Source: CAVYGM01 sp963768025
GTDB taxonomy: Bacteria > Bacteroidota > Bacteroidia > Cytophagales > Spirosomataceae
Assembly: GCA_963768025.1 (NCBI GenBank)
Contig: CAVYGM010000026.1
Location: forward strand, 434,001-498,000
Direction of reading: 5' to 3'
Length of the DNA: 64,000 nucleotides
Shown: positions 9,870 through 18,894 of the stretch, one piece after another
Numbering within the stretch: position 1 is the stretch's first letter
How the letters are laid out: every line of letters starts with the position of its first letter
Translations under genes and position numbers: made by a program
Notes under the pieces: generated by a model
Told to the model about the DNA's origin: nothing
The model's input: the letters and a program-made list of their open reading frames with translations, nothing else
Database searches by the model: none

Positions 9870-10868
9870 TTACTTTTCGACAACCTCCTCATCCGCCTCC
9901 GGACGGATTCGGAGAAGCCGCTGCAGCCACGTGCGTTGCTCAGCGGCTTCTTTGGTTTTATCCTCCTCACTCAGTTCTAACCTACCCATTTGTTGAAAAT
10001 CGGGCTGACCGGCGTTTATCCAGCAGGTGTACCAGATGTCGCTCACCAGGCGAATGGAGGCTCGCATTTGGCGCTCCACCTGTCCGTCCAACCGGGCGTG
10101 GTATTTTTCTGAAAATTCGTCCGAATACGTCCGCACCAGCACGCGATTTTTTTCCACGTAGGTATACTTCCGGTCGGGCTTCTCCTGGACGGTGAGCTCC
10201 CTTTCAAAAATCAGAACCGAATCCATGGCCAAATGGGCATTTGCCACGGCCTCCCAAATAGCCAGAGCCGGGTTTGGCAGATAAGTAGCAGTTCCATTCC
10301 ACAGGTCGTATTCCTCGGCAAATAATTCGGGTAGACGGGATTCCCAGAAGGCATGAATTCCTACCTGCCCGGTCAGCTGTCCGTTGTAGTTTCGGGTGGT
10401 ATGCAAGGGTACATGCGCATCCGCCACGTAATGTCCCAGATCCGCCGAAATACGAAGAATCCGGGCCGCATTCTTTTGCTGCATGGCTTCGGTAAGCTGG
10501 TAGGCGGCGGTTTGGATGTACCAGGGAACGATCCCATGTTTGCGTAAACTATCTTCTCCGATTTTTTCCTTTGCCTGAGTCCAGTACTTGGGTAAAATCA
10601 CCAAAGCACTATCGCCGTAAACGTCCAAATCAATAAAGTGCCGTTCCGCCTCCCCCTCGATGGCGTACCGCCGCCTGTCCGGATTGACCGCGTTTTCGGC
10701 CAGGAAGTCGCTATTTTTTTTGTATAAATACTGCATCTCCGGGGGCAACCGATATATCGCCAGTAGGTTGATTCGCCGGTGAGCCCAAAAGCCCCATTTC
10801 GGGGTGGAAAAGGAGGAAAGCAGGAAAATGGCACCAACGAAATATAGAATAGACGCTTTTTTTGCCAT
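9870..10868 (-). CDS. S1/P1 nuclease-like, zinc-dependent phospholipase C family protein
   Basis: An exported protein of about 332 residues if it starts at the ATG at 10868 (MAKKASILYFVGAIFLLSSF), which gives a clean signal peptide; an in-frame ATG at 10946 would add 26 poorly fitting residues. The mature region begins KWGFWAHRRIN, matching the W-G-x-x-x-H metal motif of S1/P1 nucleases and zinc phospholipases C. HFIDLDVYG and SADLGHYVADAHVPLHTT supply further Zn ligands, and GIHAFWESRLPELF corresponds to the late HxxxE/D region. Whether nucleic acid or phospholipid is the substrate cannot be told. Confidence 0.85.
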   Translation of the reverse strand: MAKKASILYFVGAIFLLSSFSTPKWGFWAHRRINLLAIYRLPPEMQYLYKKNSDFLAENAVNPDRRRYAIEGEAERHFIDLDVYGDSALVILPKYWTQAKEKIGEDSLRKHGIVPWYIQTAAYQLTEAMQQKNAARILRISADLGHYVADAHVPLHTTRNYNGQLTGQVGIHAFWESRLPELFAEEYDLWNGTATYLPNPALAIWEAVANAHLAMDSVLIFERELTVQEKPDRKYTYVEKNRVLVRTYSDEFSEKYHARLDGQVERQMRASIRLVSDIWYTCWINAGQPDFQQMGRLELSEEDKTKEAAEQRTWLQRLLRIRPEADEEVVEK

Positions 10869-11267
10869 AATCGAATGAGAAATAAGGAGTATGTAGGAGA
10901 ATTGCTTCCAAATAAAATTCTGAAATGCCAAATTATTGAATTTCAATAGGATTAGGGACTAAAACGCCAATTTTGGGCAGAAAAGCACAAAAACGGAACC
11001 CCCGTTTTTCCAAAGTTGGAATTTGAGCTTTAAAGTTCGCGCGGAGGATAGCTTGAATTTGGATTTTCACAAAATTGCTTTTAGAACCTATCAGAATAAT
11101 ATTCTGCAATCCATTTATACACCTCAGTAATATTTGGCAAAAACTACAATTTACAATAATTAGTAATATTAATTATTGAAATAATACAAAAAAACGAAAC
11201 TTATCGTAGATTTGTATCGTTATATAGGCAATCAGTATTCCAAATTTGAAATAGACCACCCTATCCA
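10869..11267. other. 399-base divergent intergenic region with hairpin and inverted repeats
   Basis: No open reading frame is supported here. The region is AT-rich and holds three structured elements. A terminator-like hairpin AAAAACGG/CCGTTTTT lies at 10989-11009, a short inverted repeat CAGAAT-AAT-ATTCTG at 11092-11106, and a longer perfect 9-base inverted repeat CAATAATTA/TAATTATTG at 11154-11178. A Bacteroidota-type -7 element lies at 11207-11214. It separates the S1/P1-like gene from the Dabb gene. See the findings. Confidence 0.6.
11207..11214 (+). promoter_or_regulatory. candidate -7 promoter element for the Dabb gene
   Basis: TAGATTTG matches the Bacteroidota TAnnTTTG -7 consensus and lies 53 bases upstream of the ATG at 11268. 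No TTTG/TTG is at the ideal distance upstream (the nearest TTG ends at 11178, too far), so only half of the promoter is convincing. Confidence 0.45.
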
Positions 11268-11672
11268 ATGAAACCCAAAAATAAAACATTAGGCTATTTG
11301 CTGCCGGTATTTATCCTTGCCATTTTTATGTTAGTTATTTACGGCGCCTACACCCCTCACCAGGTGGCGGGTATGCAGCGTGTCGTTTGCATTAAGTTCA
11401 AGGCAAATACACCAGCGGCTGAAATAGATAAGCACATGCGTGAATTCGCAAATTTGAGACGGCAGATCCCCGCGATCGTTGGGTACACGGGCGGAAAAGT
11501 CCTCACCAATACCTCTGCTACCGAGGATTTTGATGTCATTCACTACCTTACTTTCCGTAACGAAGAAGGGATTGCCGAATACAATAAACACCCCATGCAC
11601 GAAGAGTTTGTGAACAACAACAGTCCGTACTGGGATAAGGTGCTAGAACTTAACTCTGAGATTGAGAAGTAA
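11268..11672 (+). CDS. Dabb family (dimeric alpha/beta barrel) protein with N-terminal membrane anchor
   Basis: The 134-residue protein has an N-terminal hydrophobic segment (about residues 9-27, LLPVFILAIFMLVIYGA), then a Dabb domain of about 95 residues starting MQRVVCIKFKANTPAAEID and including AIVGYTGGKV and the closing H-P-M-H-EEFV. Dabb proteins form dimeric barrels. Family members range from stress-responsive proteins to cyclases, so the role is open. The anchor places it in the periplasm or on the inner membrane. It is a single-gene unit closed by a hairpin terminator. Confidence 0.85.
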   Translation: MKPKNKTLGYLLPVFILAIFMLVIYGAYTPHQVAGMQRVVCIKFKANTPAAEIDKHMREFANLRRQIPAIVGYTGGKVLTNTSATEDFDVIHYLTFRNEEGIAEYNKHPMHEEFVNNNSPYWDKVLELNSEIEK

Positions 11673-11693
11673 AGTTTCCAGCCTCCAAGTGAA

Positions 11694-11722
11694 AAGAGGT
11701 GCCATCGGCATCTCTTTTTTTG
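11694..11722. terminator. bidirectional hairpin terminator
   Basis: The stem AGAGGTGCC/GGCATCTCT (one G-U pair) has a 3-base loop and is followed by a T run. On the opposite strand an A-rich flank gives a weaker T run. It sits between the convergent Dabb and ung genes. Confidence 0.8.
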
Positions 11723-11723
11723 T

Positions 11724-12389
11724 TTACCATTGAATCGGTTCCAGCCCTTGGTTGATTAAAAAATCGTTGGTTTGGCTAAAATGCCTACACCCAAACCAAC
11801 CGCCCCATTTGGAAGCGAGTGGCGACGGGTGCGTGGCTTTCAGCACATGGTGCTTCGATGCATCAATAATCGAACCTTTTTCCTGCGCGTATTTTCCCCA
11901 GAGCAAGAATACCAATCCCTGTTTTTCGGCATTCAGTTGTGTGATCACGGCATCAGTAAAGGTCTCCCAGCCTTTTTTCTGGTGGGAGCCGGCCTCTCCG
12001 GCCCTAACCGTGAGGGTAGCGTTGAGCAGGAGTACCCCCTGCACCGCCCACTTTTCCAAATTCCCCGATTGGGGGATCGGAATGTCCAGATCTTCTTTTA
12101 ATTCTTTGAAAATATTGAGCAAGGATGGTGGTTTGGGAATGCCGTCATTGACCGAGAAACACAATCCATTCGCCTGACCGGGACCATGGTAGGGATCCTG
12201 ACCCAGAATAACTACCTTACAGGCCTCAAAGGGACACGAATCAAAAGCATTGAAGATCATTTTTCCCGGGGGGTAGACCGTCTTGTTTTTATATTCCTGC
12301 CTGACAAACTGAATAAGGTCTTCAAAATAAGGTTTATCAAATTCCGGTTGTAATTTGGCCTTCCAGGATTCTTCAATCGTTACATCCAT
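11724..12389 (-). CDS. ung: uracil-DNA glycosylase
   Basis: A family 1 enzyme that removes uracil from DNA as the first step of base excision repair. The 221-residue protein carries the water-activating loop GQDPYHG (residues 63-69), the uracil-binding GLCFSVN block, LLLNATLTV, and the DNA-intercalation motif HPSPLAS followed by GCRHF. Its length is normal for Ung. It is divergent from apaG, with the starts 92 bases apart. Confidence 0.97.
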   Translation of the reverse strand: MDVTIEESWKAKLQPEFDKPYFEDLIQFVRQEYKNKTVYPPGKMIFNAFDSCPFEACKVVILGQDPYHGPGQANGLCFSVNDGIPKPPSLLNIFKELKEDLDIPIPQSGNLEKWAVQGVLLLNATLTVRAGEAGSHQKKGWETFTDAVITQLNAEKQGLVFLLWGKYAQEKGSIIDASKHHVLKATHPSPLASKWGGWFGCRHFSQTNDFLINQGLEPIQW

Positions 12390-12481
12390 ATTTATGTTTT
12401 TATGAATTTAATAGGGTGGGAATTTGTATATATAAACATCCAGGTACTAAATTCGTTAAAGTTTTTAAACCCATCAAACTA

Positions 12482-12868
12482 ATGATCTCAGAAGTGACAG
12501 AAGGAGTTAAAGTATCGGTTGTTACTGAGTATCAGCCGGATTATTCTAATCCGCGTCAGTCTCACTTTGTCTTTACTTACAAGGTCATCATCGAAAATCA
12601 CAGCGAAAATACGGTTAAACTCCTCCGACGGCACTGGAATATTTTTGATTCCAACGGAATTGTGCGCGAAGTAGAAGGGGAGGGAGTGGTTGGGCAGCAG
12701 CCTATCCTCGAACCTGGCGAAATCCATGAATATGTTTCTGGCTGCAATTTGCGTACCAACCTGGGGAAAATGGCGGGTACCTACCTCATGGAACGAGTAC
12801 TCGATGGCCGTCAGTTTCGGGTGGTGATTCCTGAATTTACCCTTATAGTCCCGTATCGGCTGAATTAA
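12482..12868 (+). CDS. apaG: Co2+/Mg2+ efflux protein ApaG
   Basis: A 128-residue immunoglobulin-like domain protein. I place the start at the internal ATG at 12482 (MISEVTEGVKVSVVTEY), since this is where ApaG proteins begin; an in-frame start at 12416 would add 22 residues unlike the family. The core FTYKVIIENHSENTVKLLRRHWNI is cut short here, and GVVGQQPILEPGE and YVSGCNLRT are diagnostic of ApaG. The name derives from a Salmonella phenotype, and the molecular role is not settled. Confidence 0.9.
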   Translation: MISEVTEGVKVSVVTEYQPDYSNPRQSHFVFTYKVIIENHSENTVKLLRRHWNIFDSNGIVREVEGEGVVGQQPILEPGEIHEYVSGCNLRTNLGKMAGTYLMERVLDGRQFRVVIPEFTLIVPYRLN

Positions 12869-12917
12869 TCCCTATTTCACACCGGACTCTTTTCCTATCC
12901 TTCATTCACTATTTTTT

Positions 12918-13694
12918 TTGATACGGTCCTACCTAACCCATTTGGTGCACGCAGGCAACGCCCACGCCATCCATTCCCCCTTCGTTTACGAGGTATATAC
13001 CAAGGCAATTCGTCCAAAAGAGAACAAAGCCTCAGAGTTCAAATACATCGAGCAGTTGAGGCAACAGCTACTCCAAGATTCTACCGAAATTGAAATACTA
13101 GATTTAGGAGCTGGCTCGCGCAAAAACAAATCCAACTGCCGAAAGATCAAAGAAATTGCCAGGAATGCCGAAAAACCTGCCCGATTTGGTCGTCTGTTTT
13201 ACCGCCTAACCAACTATTTAAAACCTGCCACCATCCTGGAATTAGGGACGTCACTCGGCCTAACAACGGCTTATTTTGCCAGTGCGGCACCTGATTCTTC
13301 CCTACTTACCTTCGAAGGCTGCCCCGAAACGGCCCGAATTGCCCAGGAAAATTTTTCCCGACTCGGCGTTGATAACATCAAGACCATAGTAGGGAACATA
13401 GATGATACCCTACCGATAGCGCTGGAAAAATGTGTCAAGGGAGTGGATATGGTTTTTTTTGACGCTAACCATCGGTTTGAGCCCACCATTCGCTACTATG
13501 AGTTGGCGCGGCAGTATGCCAATCCGGGGGCGGTTTTTATCTTTGACGACATATACTGGTCGGACGAAATGAAACTTGCCTGGGAGTACATCAAATCCCG
13601 CCCGGAGGTCACCGTTACCATTGATCTTTTCTGGGTCGGGTTAGTTTTTTTTCGGAAAGAGCAGGTCAAAGAAAATTTTGTGCTCCGTTTATGA
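12918..13694 (+). CDS. class I SAM-dependent methyltransferase (O-methyltransferase-like)
   Basis: The 258-residue soluble protein starts at a TTG preceded by a T8 run. No in-frame ATG is suitably placed, so either TTG is used or the start has been lost to an indel in the T tract. Motifs are HAIHSPFVYEVY near the N-terminus, ILELGTSLGLTTAYFA (SAM-binding motif I), and DMVFFDANH (motif corresponding to the metal/acceptor Asp). It resembles the Bacteroidota family annotated as class I SAM-dependent methyltransferase. The substrate is unknown. Confidence 0.8.
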   Translation: MIRSYLTHLVHAGNAHAIHSPFVYEVYTKAIRPKENKASEFKYIEQLRQQLLQDSTEIEILDLGAGSRKNKSNCRKIKEIARNAEKPARFGRLFYRLTNYLKPATILELGTSLGLTTAYFASAAPDSSLLTFEGCPETARIAQENFSRLGVDNIKTIVGNIDDTLPIALEKCVKGVDMVFFDANHRFEPTIRYYELARQYANPGAVFIFDDIYWSDEMKLAWEYIKSRPEVTVTIDLFWVGLVFFRKEQVKENFVLRL

Positions 13695-13698
13695 TTAC

Positions 13699-13741
13699 TT
13701 TTAGTTCAATTTCTTCGTTACGAAGGTATTGAAGACTAAAA
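13699..13741. repeat. nested imperfect inverted repeat
   Basis: Outer arms TTTTAGT (13699-13705) and ACTAAAA (13735-13741), middle arms TCAAT and ATTGA, and an inner CTTCG-TTA-CGAAG hairpin together make a long stem with small bulges. Neither flank has a T run, so it is not a typical terminator. It fills most of the gap before the lipoprotein gene at 13755. Confidence 0.5.
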
Positions 13742-13754
13742 CGGTGATCAGGAT

Positions 13755-15104
13755 ATGAAAAAGAATTGCGTACTACTGTTTTGTGGGGTACTTGGCCTAT
13801 TGGCGTTTACGAGTTGCCAGACAGCACCCGAATCTACGCCCGACGAAACAGCCTCCTTCGACCTGATTCAGGATCGGATTTTTACACCTTCCTGTGCCAT
13901 TTCCGGTTGCCATGCGTCCGAGCAGGACGCCACATTCCCCCAGCACAACCTGGTGCTGACTAAGGGAAAATCCTACGCTAATTTGATCAATGTGTTTGGC
14001 AAACAGGTGGATGCTAAGGCCGAAAACTTATATCGGGTGAAGCCCTATGGTGCCTTTCAGAGTTTGCTTTACCACAAGCTCAGTTGGGATGCCAGCCACC
14101 ACGGCGGCAAGCAGTATGGCTTGCCCATGCCCCTGGGAGGTACCCCCCTGACTGTGGGCGAATTGGAATTCGTGCGGCGGTGGATCGAAGCCGGTGCCCC
14201 GGAAAAGTCCAGCGTGGCCGACACCGTCCTTTTGAGTGATAATACCCCCAGCTACGTGCCGATCTTTGAAGGTTTGAAAGCACCTGCGGCAAGCGAAGGG
14301 ATTCAAATGAAGCTGGAACCGTTCAGCGTGAGTCAAAAATTCGAACGGGAATTATTTGTGCGAAAATTGGTGGGTAATACCGAAGACCAATACGTCAATC
14401 GCGTTCAGGTTCTGATGCGTCCCGGTAGCCATCATTTCATCCTGTACGATTTTTCGGACAAGAATAAGTTACCGGCGCTCAATACCCTCCGGGATATTCG
14501 TAATCCCGACGGGACCACCAATATAGCGACCTTCCTTTCCATGCAGAACCATGTTTTTTGGGCGGGTACCCAAACCCAATCCCACGATTACTCTCTGCCT
14601 CCGGGTGCAGCTCTCTTGTTGCCAAAAGATGCCTCTTTTGATTTCAATTCGCATTATGTCAACAAAACCAACCAGTCAAGTACCGGGGAGGTTCACATCA
14701 ACTTGTACTATACGCCAAAAAGCAAGGTAGAACACATTGTAAAGGCCATTAACCTAGCCAACGAAGGGTTGAACTTGCCACCCGGTCAAAAAACTACCGC
14801 TGTTAAATCCTTTGTGTACACCAAACCTACCACTATCTTGATGCTCACGTCTCATACCCACAAACTGGCTGAGAAATTCGTCATTAAGATCAAAGGTGGC
14901 CCCAGAAATGGGGAGGTCGTGTACGAAAACACCGACTGGGAACACCCTCTGTTAAAGAATTTCCCAAAGCCGATTGTCCTTGCTGCCGGCGAAGGGCTCA
15001 CTTCCGAAATCACCTACAACAATACCACTACCCGCACCATCCGTTTCGGATTGACGAGTGAGGACGAGATGGGGATTATTTTTGGATATTTTTACGAAAA
15101 CTAA
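13755..15104 (+). CDS. lipoprotein with c-type-like haem motif and copper type II monooxygenase-like domain
   Basis: The 449-residue protein has a signal peptide with cysteine 21 as likely lipidation site (LLAFTSC). Residues about 35-150 form a cytochrome-like module with C47-x4-C52-H53 (CAISGCH), a spacing variant of the usual CxxCH. Residues about 185-449 carry the copper ligand pattern of peptidylglycine monooxygenase-type enzymes: HH at 226-227, H300 (NSHYVN), H367 and H369 (SHTHKL), and M439 (DEMG). The likely site is the periplasm or cell surface. The reaction is unknown; an oxygen-dependent copper oxidation supplied by the haem module is an inference. Confidence 0.75.
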   Translation: MKKNCVLLFCGVLGLLAFTSCQTAPESTPDETASFDLIQDRIFTPSCAISGCHASEQDATFPQHNLVLTKGKSYANLINVFGKQVDAKAENLYRVKPYGAFQSLLYHKLSWDASHHGGKQYGLPMPLGGTPLTVGELEFVRRWIEAGAPEKSSVADTVLLSDNTPSYVPIFEGLKAPAASEGIQMKLEPFSVSQKFERELFVRKLVGNTEDQYVNRVQVLMRPGSHHFILYDFSDKNKLPALNTLRDIRNPDGTTNIATFLSMQNHVFWAGTQTQSHDYSLPPGAALLLPKDASFDFNSHYVNKTNQSSTGEVHINLYYTPKSKVEHIVKAINLANEGLNLPPGQKTTAVKSFVYTKPTTILMLTSHTHKLAEKFVIKIKGGPRNGEVVYENTDWEHPLLKNFPKPIVLAAGEGLTSEITYNNTTTRTIRFGLTSEDEMGIIFGYFYEN

Positions 15105-15110
15105 CCCATA

Positions 15111-15149
15111 AAAAAATGCTGACGAATCGAATCATCAGCATTTTTTATT
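15111..15149. terminator. bidirectional hairpin terminator
   Basis: The stem AAAAAATGCTGA (15111-15122) pairs with TCAGCATTTTTT (15135-15146) across a 12-base loop, with T runs in both directions. It separates the convergent haem-copper lipoprotein and DEAD-box helicase genes. Confidence 0.85.
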
Positions 15150-15166
15150 TTATGTAGGTAAGCGGA

Positions 15167-17037
15167 TTATTTGGCAATATCCACCTGAACCTGCTTTCCT
15201 TTGATGGTATTGCCATCCATCGCACGGATTACCACGCGGGCATCGCGCTCAGCTACATCTACAAAGGTAAACTTGTCGTAGATATCAATGGCTCCAATGT
15301 CTTTTCCGGAGATGTTTGATTCGCCCGCAATCGCACCCACAATGTCGCGGGGCATCACGTGATCTTTGCGGCCAATGCTCAGGAACAGACGCGTCATGCC
15401 AGCCTCAACCGGACCTGGTGGCACCTTTCTCCCGACGATCTCCGCCTTCGCGGCGCTCAGGACGATCGCCACTGCGCTCGAACCGGCTTCCCCGCTCAGC
15501 AGGGCGAGCAAAACGGTCTCCGCTGTCACGGCGTTCGAAACGATCACCGCTATCACGACGCTCGAACCGATCGTTTCCGCGCTCAAACCGGCTACCTCTT
15601 TCAAACCGGCTACCCCGCTCACTGCGCTCACGACGGTCGCGATCGCCGCGTCTTTCTTCCCACGCCAGATTGCTGTCTGCATATTCGTTTTTCTGAACAC
15701 CCATAATCTGCTTCGCCATCGCGCCTACGATTTGCTCGGTCGAGAAACCACTGTGGTGCAACATTTCCAGCACATCATCGTACAGATCTGTTCGTACCTG
15801 CTTCTGGATGGACTCAGAAATACTTTCTACAAAACGAGCCTTGCGAACACCAACGATATCTTCGTAAGAAGGAATTACCCCTTTTTCGATTTTTACTTTT
15901 GTAAAATTCTCAATGGTTGCCGAATCCGGAATTTTTCATCACGGGCAACCAGAGAGAAAGCTTTTCCTGACATACCTGCACGACCTGTACGGCCGATACG
16001 GTGTACGTAATATTCTTCGTCCAAAGGAATGTCGTAAGTTGATTACGCCATCCAGTCCGCTTACGTCAATACCGCGGGCGGCTACGTCCGTAGCCACCAG
16101 AATGGTGGTTACACCGGCCTTGAACTTGCTCATGACATTGCTACGCTGCTGCTGACGCAAGATCGCCGTGAATACCTTCGGAGGCGTATCCCCGCAACTT
16201 GCAAGTGCTTCCACGATTTCGTCCACCTTCCGTTTGGTATTACAAAACACCAGAAGTGATTTCAAATGGTACATATCAATCAGACGGGTCATTACTTCCA
16301 CCTTAGCCTGAGGCTTCACTTCAAAGTAAACCTGCTCAATATTCTCGTTGGTCAGTTCGTTGCGAACCACTTTGATCAGGATCGGATCGTTCTAGAAACG
16401 TTTTGTGATCGACATGATCGGCTTCGACATGGTAGCCGAGAACAGGATCGTCTGACGTTCTTCGGGCATATCGGCACAGAATGCTTTCGATGTCTTCCCG
16501 GAAACCCATGTCCAGCATTTCGTCTGCTTCGTCAAGCACCATCATGCTGCACTTCGTCAAATTTCAACGTTTTGCGCTCCATGTGGTCCATCACACGACC
16601 GGAGTACCTACAACGATATGAACACCTTTTTTAAGCGAGCGGATCTGGCGATCGATAGAATCACCACCGTAGATAGCTTCAATGCGGATTCCACGCATGT
16701 ACTTGGCAAAACGGCCGATTTCTTCGGAAACCTGAACTGCCAATTCACGGGTAGGGCAAAGTATCAGTGCTTGTACTGCATTAGTTGGAAGTGTCAATTC
16801 TTTCCAGCACCGGAATACCAAACGCAGCGGTTTTTCCGGTACCGGTTTGTGCCTGACCGATTACGTCAGAGCCCTGCATAACTGCGGAATGCCTTGTGCC
16901 TGAATTGGAGAGGGTTTTTCAAAGCCCATTTCGGTTAAGGCTTTTAGGATGTTTCAGAAAGACCAAGCTCTGCGAAATGCATTGGTTGGGGTCGTTTCGG
17001 TTTCTTTTTCTTCTAATTCAATTGTTTCAATACTCAT
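15167..17037 (-). CDS. DEAD-box RNA helicase with C-terminal DbpA-type RNA-binding domain (many frameshifts)
   Basis: Fragments in all three reverse frames assemble in order into one helicase: start MSIETIELEEKE at 17037, Q-motif region FAELGLSET and FEKPSPIQAQGIP, the P-loop with GTGKT, CPTRELAVQVSEEI, VLDEADEMLDMGF (DEAD), then the helicase C domain (LLVFCNTKRKVDEIV, ATDVAARGIDVSGLD), an Arg/Glu-rich linker of RGSRFERG-like repeats, and a DbpA RNA-binding domain ending KGKQVQVDIAK. It probably unwinds RNA in ribosome assembly or at low temperature. At least three indels fall within the first 80 codons alone, and more follow. Real decay is possible, but patchy sequence error is likelier. Confidence 0.85.
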
Positions 17038-17549
17038 TATTGTTATTTATTAAAATTCTGATTGGAAAAAAGTGACAGATAAACTTATAAGATGCATTCT
17101 TTCCCTGGCATGGATGCACCGCAGAAGTGAAAACCAGACCGAAACAATAAGTTCGCAGGAACAAAATTGCAACGGAATACGTTTGTTTGGAACTTATTAA
17201 AAAGGGATTGCGCAAAGCCCACCACAAACCATCCGTGGGGTTCTGCATGAGAACGGTAATATCAGCCAGGTCGAATTTTAAGGCTGGTTGACGGAGTTAA
17301 GTAGCCGAAACCGTATTGAAGCAGAGAAGACGAACGGATGTTCGCTCAAATTTGATGCAAAATTAAGAATATGTTTCGAAATGCACAATGCAAGTCGACA
17401 AAATAATTGTAATATTTTTAGAAAACGGGAAAACGCAATCGCAGGATGAGCCGGCTCATTGTCTAGTTGGTTTGTTGATTCAATTAGATATTTCTGATAA
17501 TGATTACGCTTCCACTTTCCCTACTAGTATCCGTGCTAGTTCAATTCCC
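17038..17549. other. 512-base region without a gene (probable helicase 5' leader)
   Basis: No coding frame is supported. A candidate reverse-strand promoter lies at 17358-17388, giving an untranslated leader of roughly 310 bases before the helicase ATG at 17037. The remainder, up to the ald stop at 17550, shows nothing I can name. I see no tRNA fold in it. Confidence 0.5.
17358..17388 (-). promoter_or_regulatory. candidate promoter of the DEAD-box helicase gene
   Basis: On the reverse strand this reads TTG-N20-TAATTTTG, a good match to the Bacteroidota TTTG/TAnnTTTG promoter. It is over 300 bases from the start codon, which implies a long leader. Confidence 0.45.
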
Positions 17550-18698
17550 CTAGGTTACTATTCCCACGGTGAAAGAGTCGAGGACATCGGCCACATCCAC
17601 GGAAGGTAGCTCCAAATGCATCCGATACACCTTGAAGACCACTTTGCCCTTCACTACGTTCAATCCTTTTCGCAAGTTCTTCACTTTCGGAGCAGGCAGC
17701 TCTGCCAGCCCATATTTGCCAACTGCAGCGCGTACGGAAGGTGGCATTTGTGAGTGCCAGGGTGGAAGTATAGGGAACAGCGCCGGGCATGTTGGCCACG
17801 CAGTAATGTACCACACCGTCCACTTCATAAGATCGGGTCCTCGTGCGTAGTTGCTTTGGATGTTTCAAAGCAGCCCGCCCTGATCAATGGCCACGTCCAC
17901 CATCACGGTGCCGGGTTTCATCAGTTTTCAACATATCGCGGGTGATCAGCGAAGGCGCTTTTGCCCCGGGAATCAGTACGCCGCCGATGATCAGTATCCG
18001 AATGCAGAATGTGGCGCACGAATGTTGTATTCATTGGACATGACCGTGTCCACGTTGGCAGGCATGATGTCTTCAAGGTACCGTAGCCGGGGCAGGCTAA
18101 TATCCACGATCGTTACGTTGGCACCCAGACCCGCCGCCATTTTGGCAGCTTCGGTTCCAACGATGCCACCGCCCAGAACCAGCACATTGGCCGGTTTTAC
18201 GCCGGCCACGCCGCCCAAGCAGGATACCCCGGCCGCCCATGGGGCTTTTCGAGGTATTTGGCTCCTTCCTGAATGGCCATTCTTCCGGCCACTTCGCTCA
18301 TCGGGACGAGCAGGGGCAAGCTGCGGTCGGCTTTTTCCACGGTTTCGTACGCCAGGCAAATCGGCCTTGCGGCCGATCATGGCGTGGGTAAGTTCCTCAG
18401 AGGAGGCAAAGTGGAAGTAGGTAAACAGGAGTTGATCTTCTTTGATGAGAGGGTATTCGCTTTCGATCGGTTCCTTCACCTTCACAATCATTTCGGCAAT
18501 GGCGTATACTTCTTCAATGGTGTGAGGAGTTCGGCGCCGGCTTCGGATATATTCCTCGTCGGAGAAACCGCTGCCTTACCCGCGCTTGTTTGAACATACA
18601 CGGTATGTCCGTGTGCGACGGAACTCGGTGACACCGGCAGGAGTTAGGGCTACGCGGTTTTCGTTATTTTTTATTTCTTTGGGAACACCAATGATCAT
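17550..18698 (-). CDS. ald: alanine dehydrogenase (several frameshifts)
   Basis: Ald interconverts L-alanine and pyruvate plus ammonia using NAD. Reading starts at the ATG at 18698 (MIIGVPKEIKNNENRVALTP), which is the classic Ald N-terminus. It continues in another frame as MIVKVKEPIESEYPLI and QLLFTYFHFASSEELT, then the NAD-binding VLVLGGGIVGTEAAKMAAGLGA, and the C-terminal VDGVVHYCVANMPGAVPYTST and LRKGLNVVKGKVVFK. Multiple single-base shifts break the frame. All conserved blocks are present in order, so the gene is probably intact in the organism. It is divergent from an Lrp/AsnC regulator. Confidence 0.88.
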
Positions 18699-18894
18699 GG
18701 GTTGTAAGATTTAGAAGTAATGTTGATAAAGGGAATAAGGAACACTATGTATTTCTCCACAAAATTACCAAATTCAGAATTTATCGCTACCTCTCACTTA
18801 ACGTACAGAAAATTTATCTTCATGAAGTAAAGTATGAACGAAAATATTCTTTGCTTTGACCATTATCCTTTCCTTCACAAAAAAAAATACTGGC

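Noticed and set aside
15430..15660. Repeated CGCTCGAACCG-like units that resemble a repeat array
   Set aside because: They encode the RGSRFERG repeats of the helicase linker; spacing is irregular and there are no spacers, so this is not a CRISPR array.
15366..16010. Forward open frame of 214 codons
   Set aside because: It is the antisense reading of the Arg/Glu-rich linker of the DEAD-box helicase.
17038..17549. tRNA or small RNA gene in the gap before the helicase
   Set aside because: I could not fold a cloverleaf and found no CCA or anticodon arm pattern.
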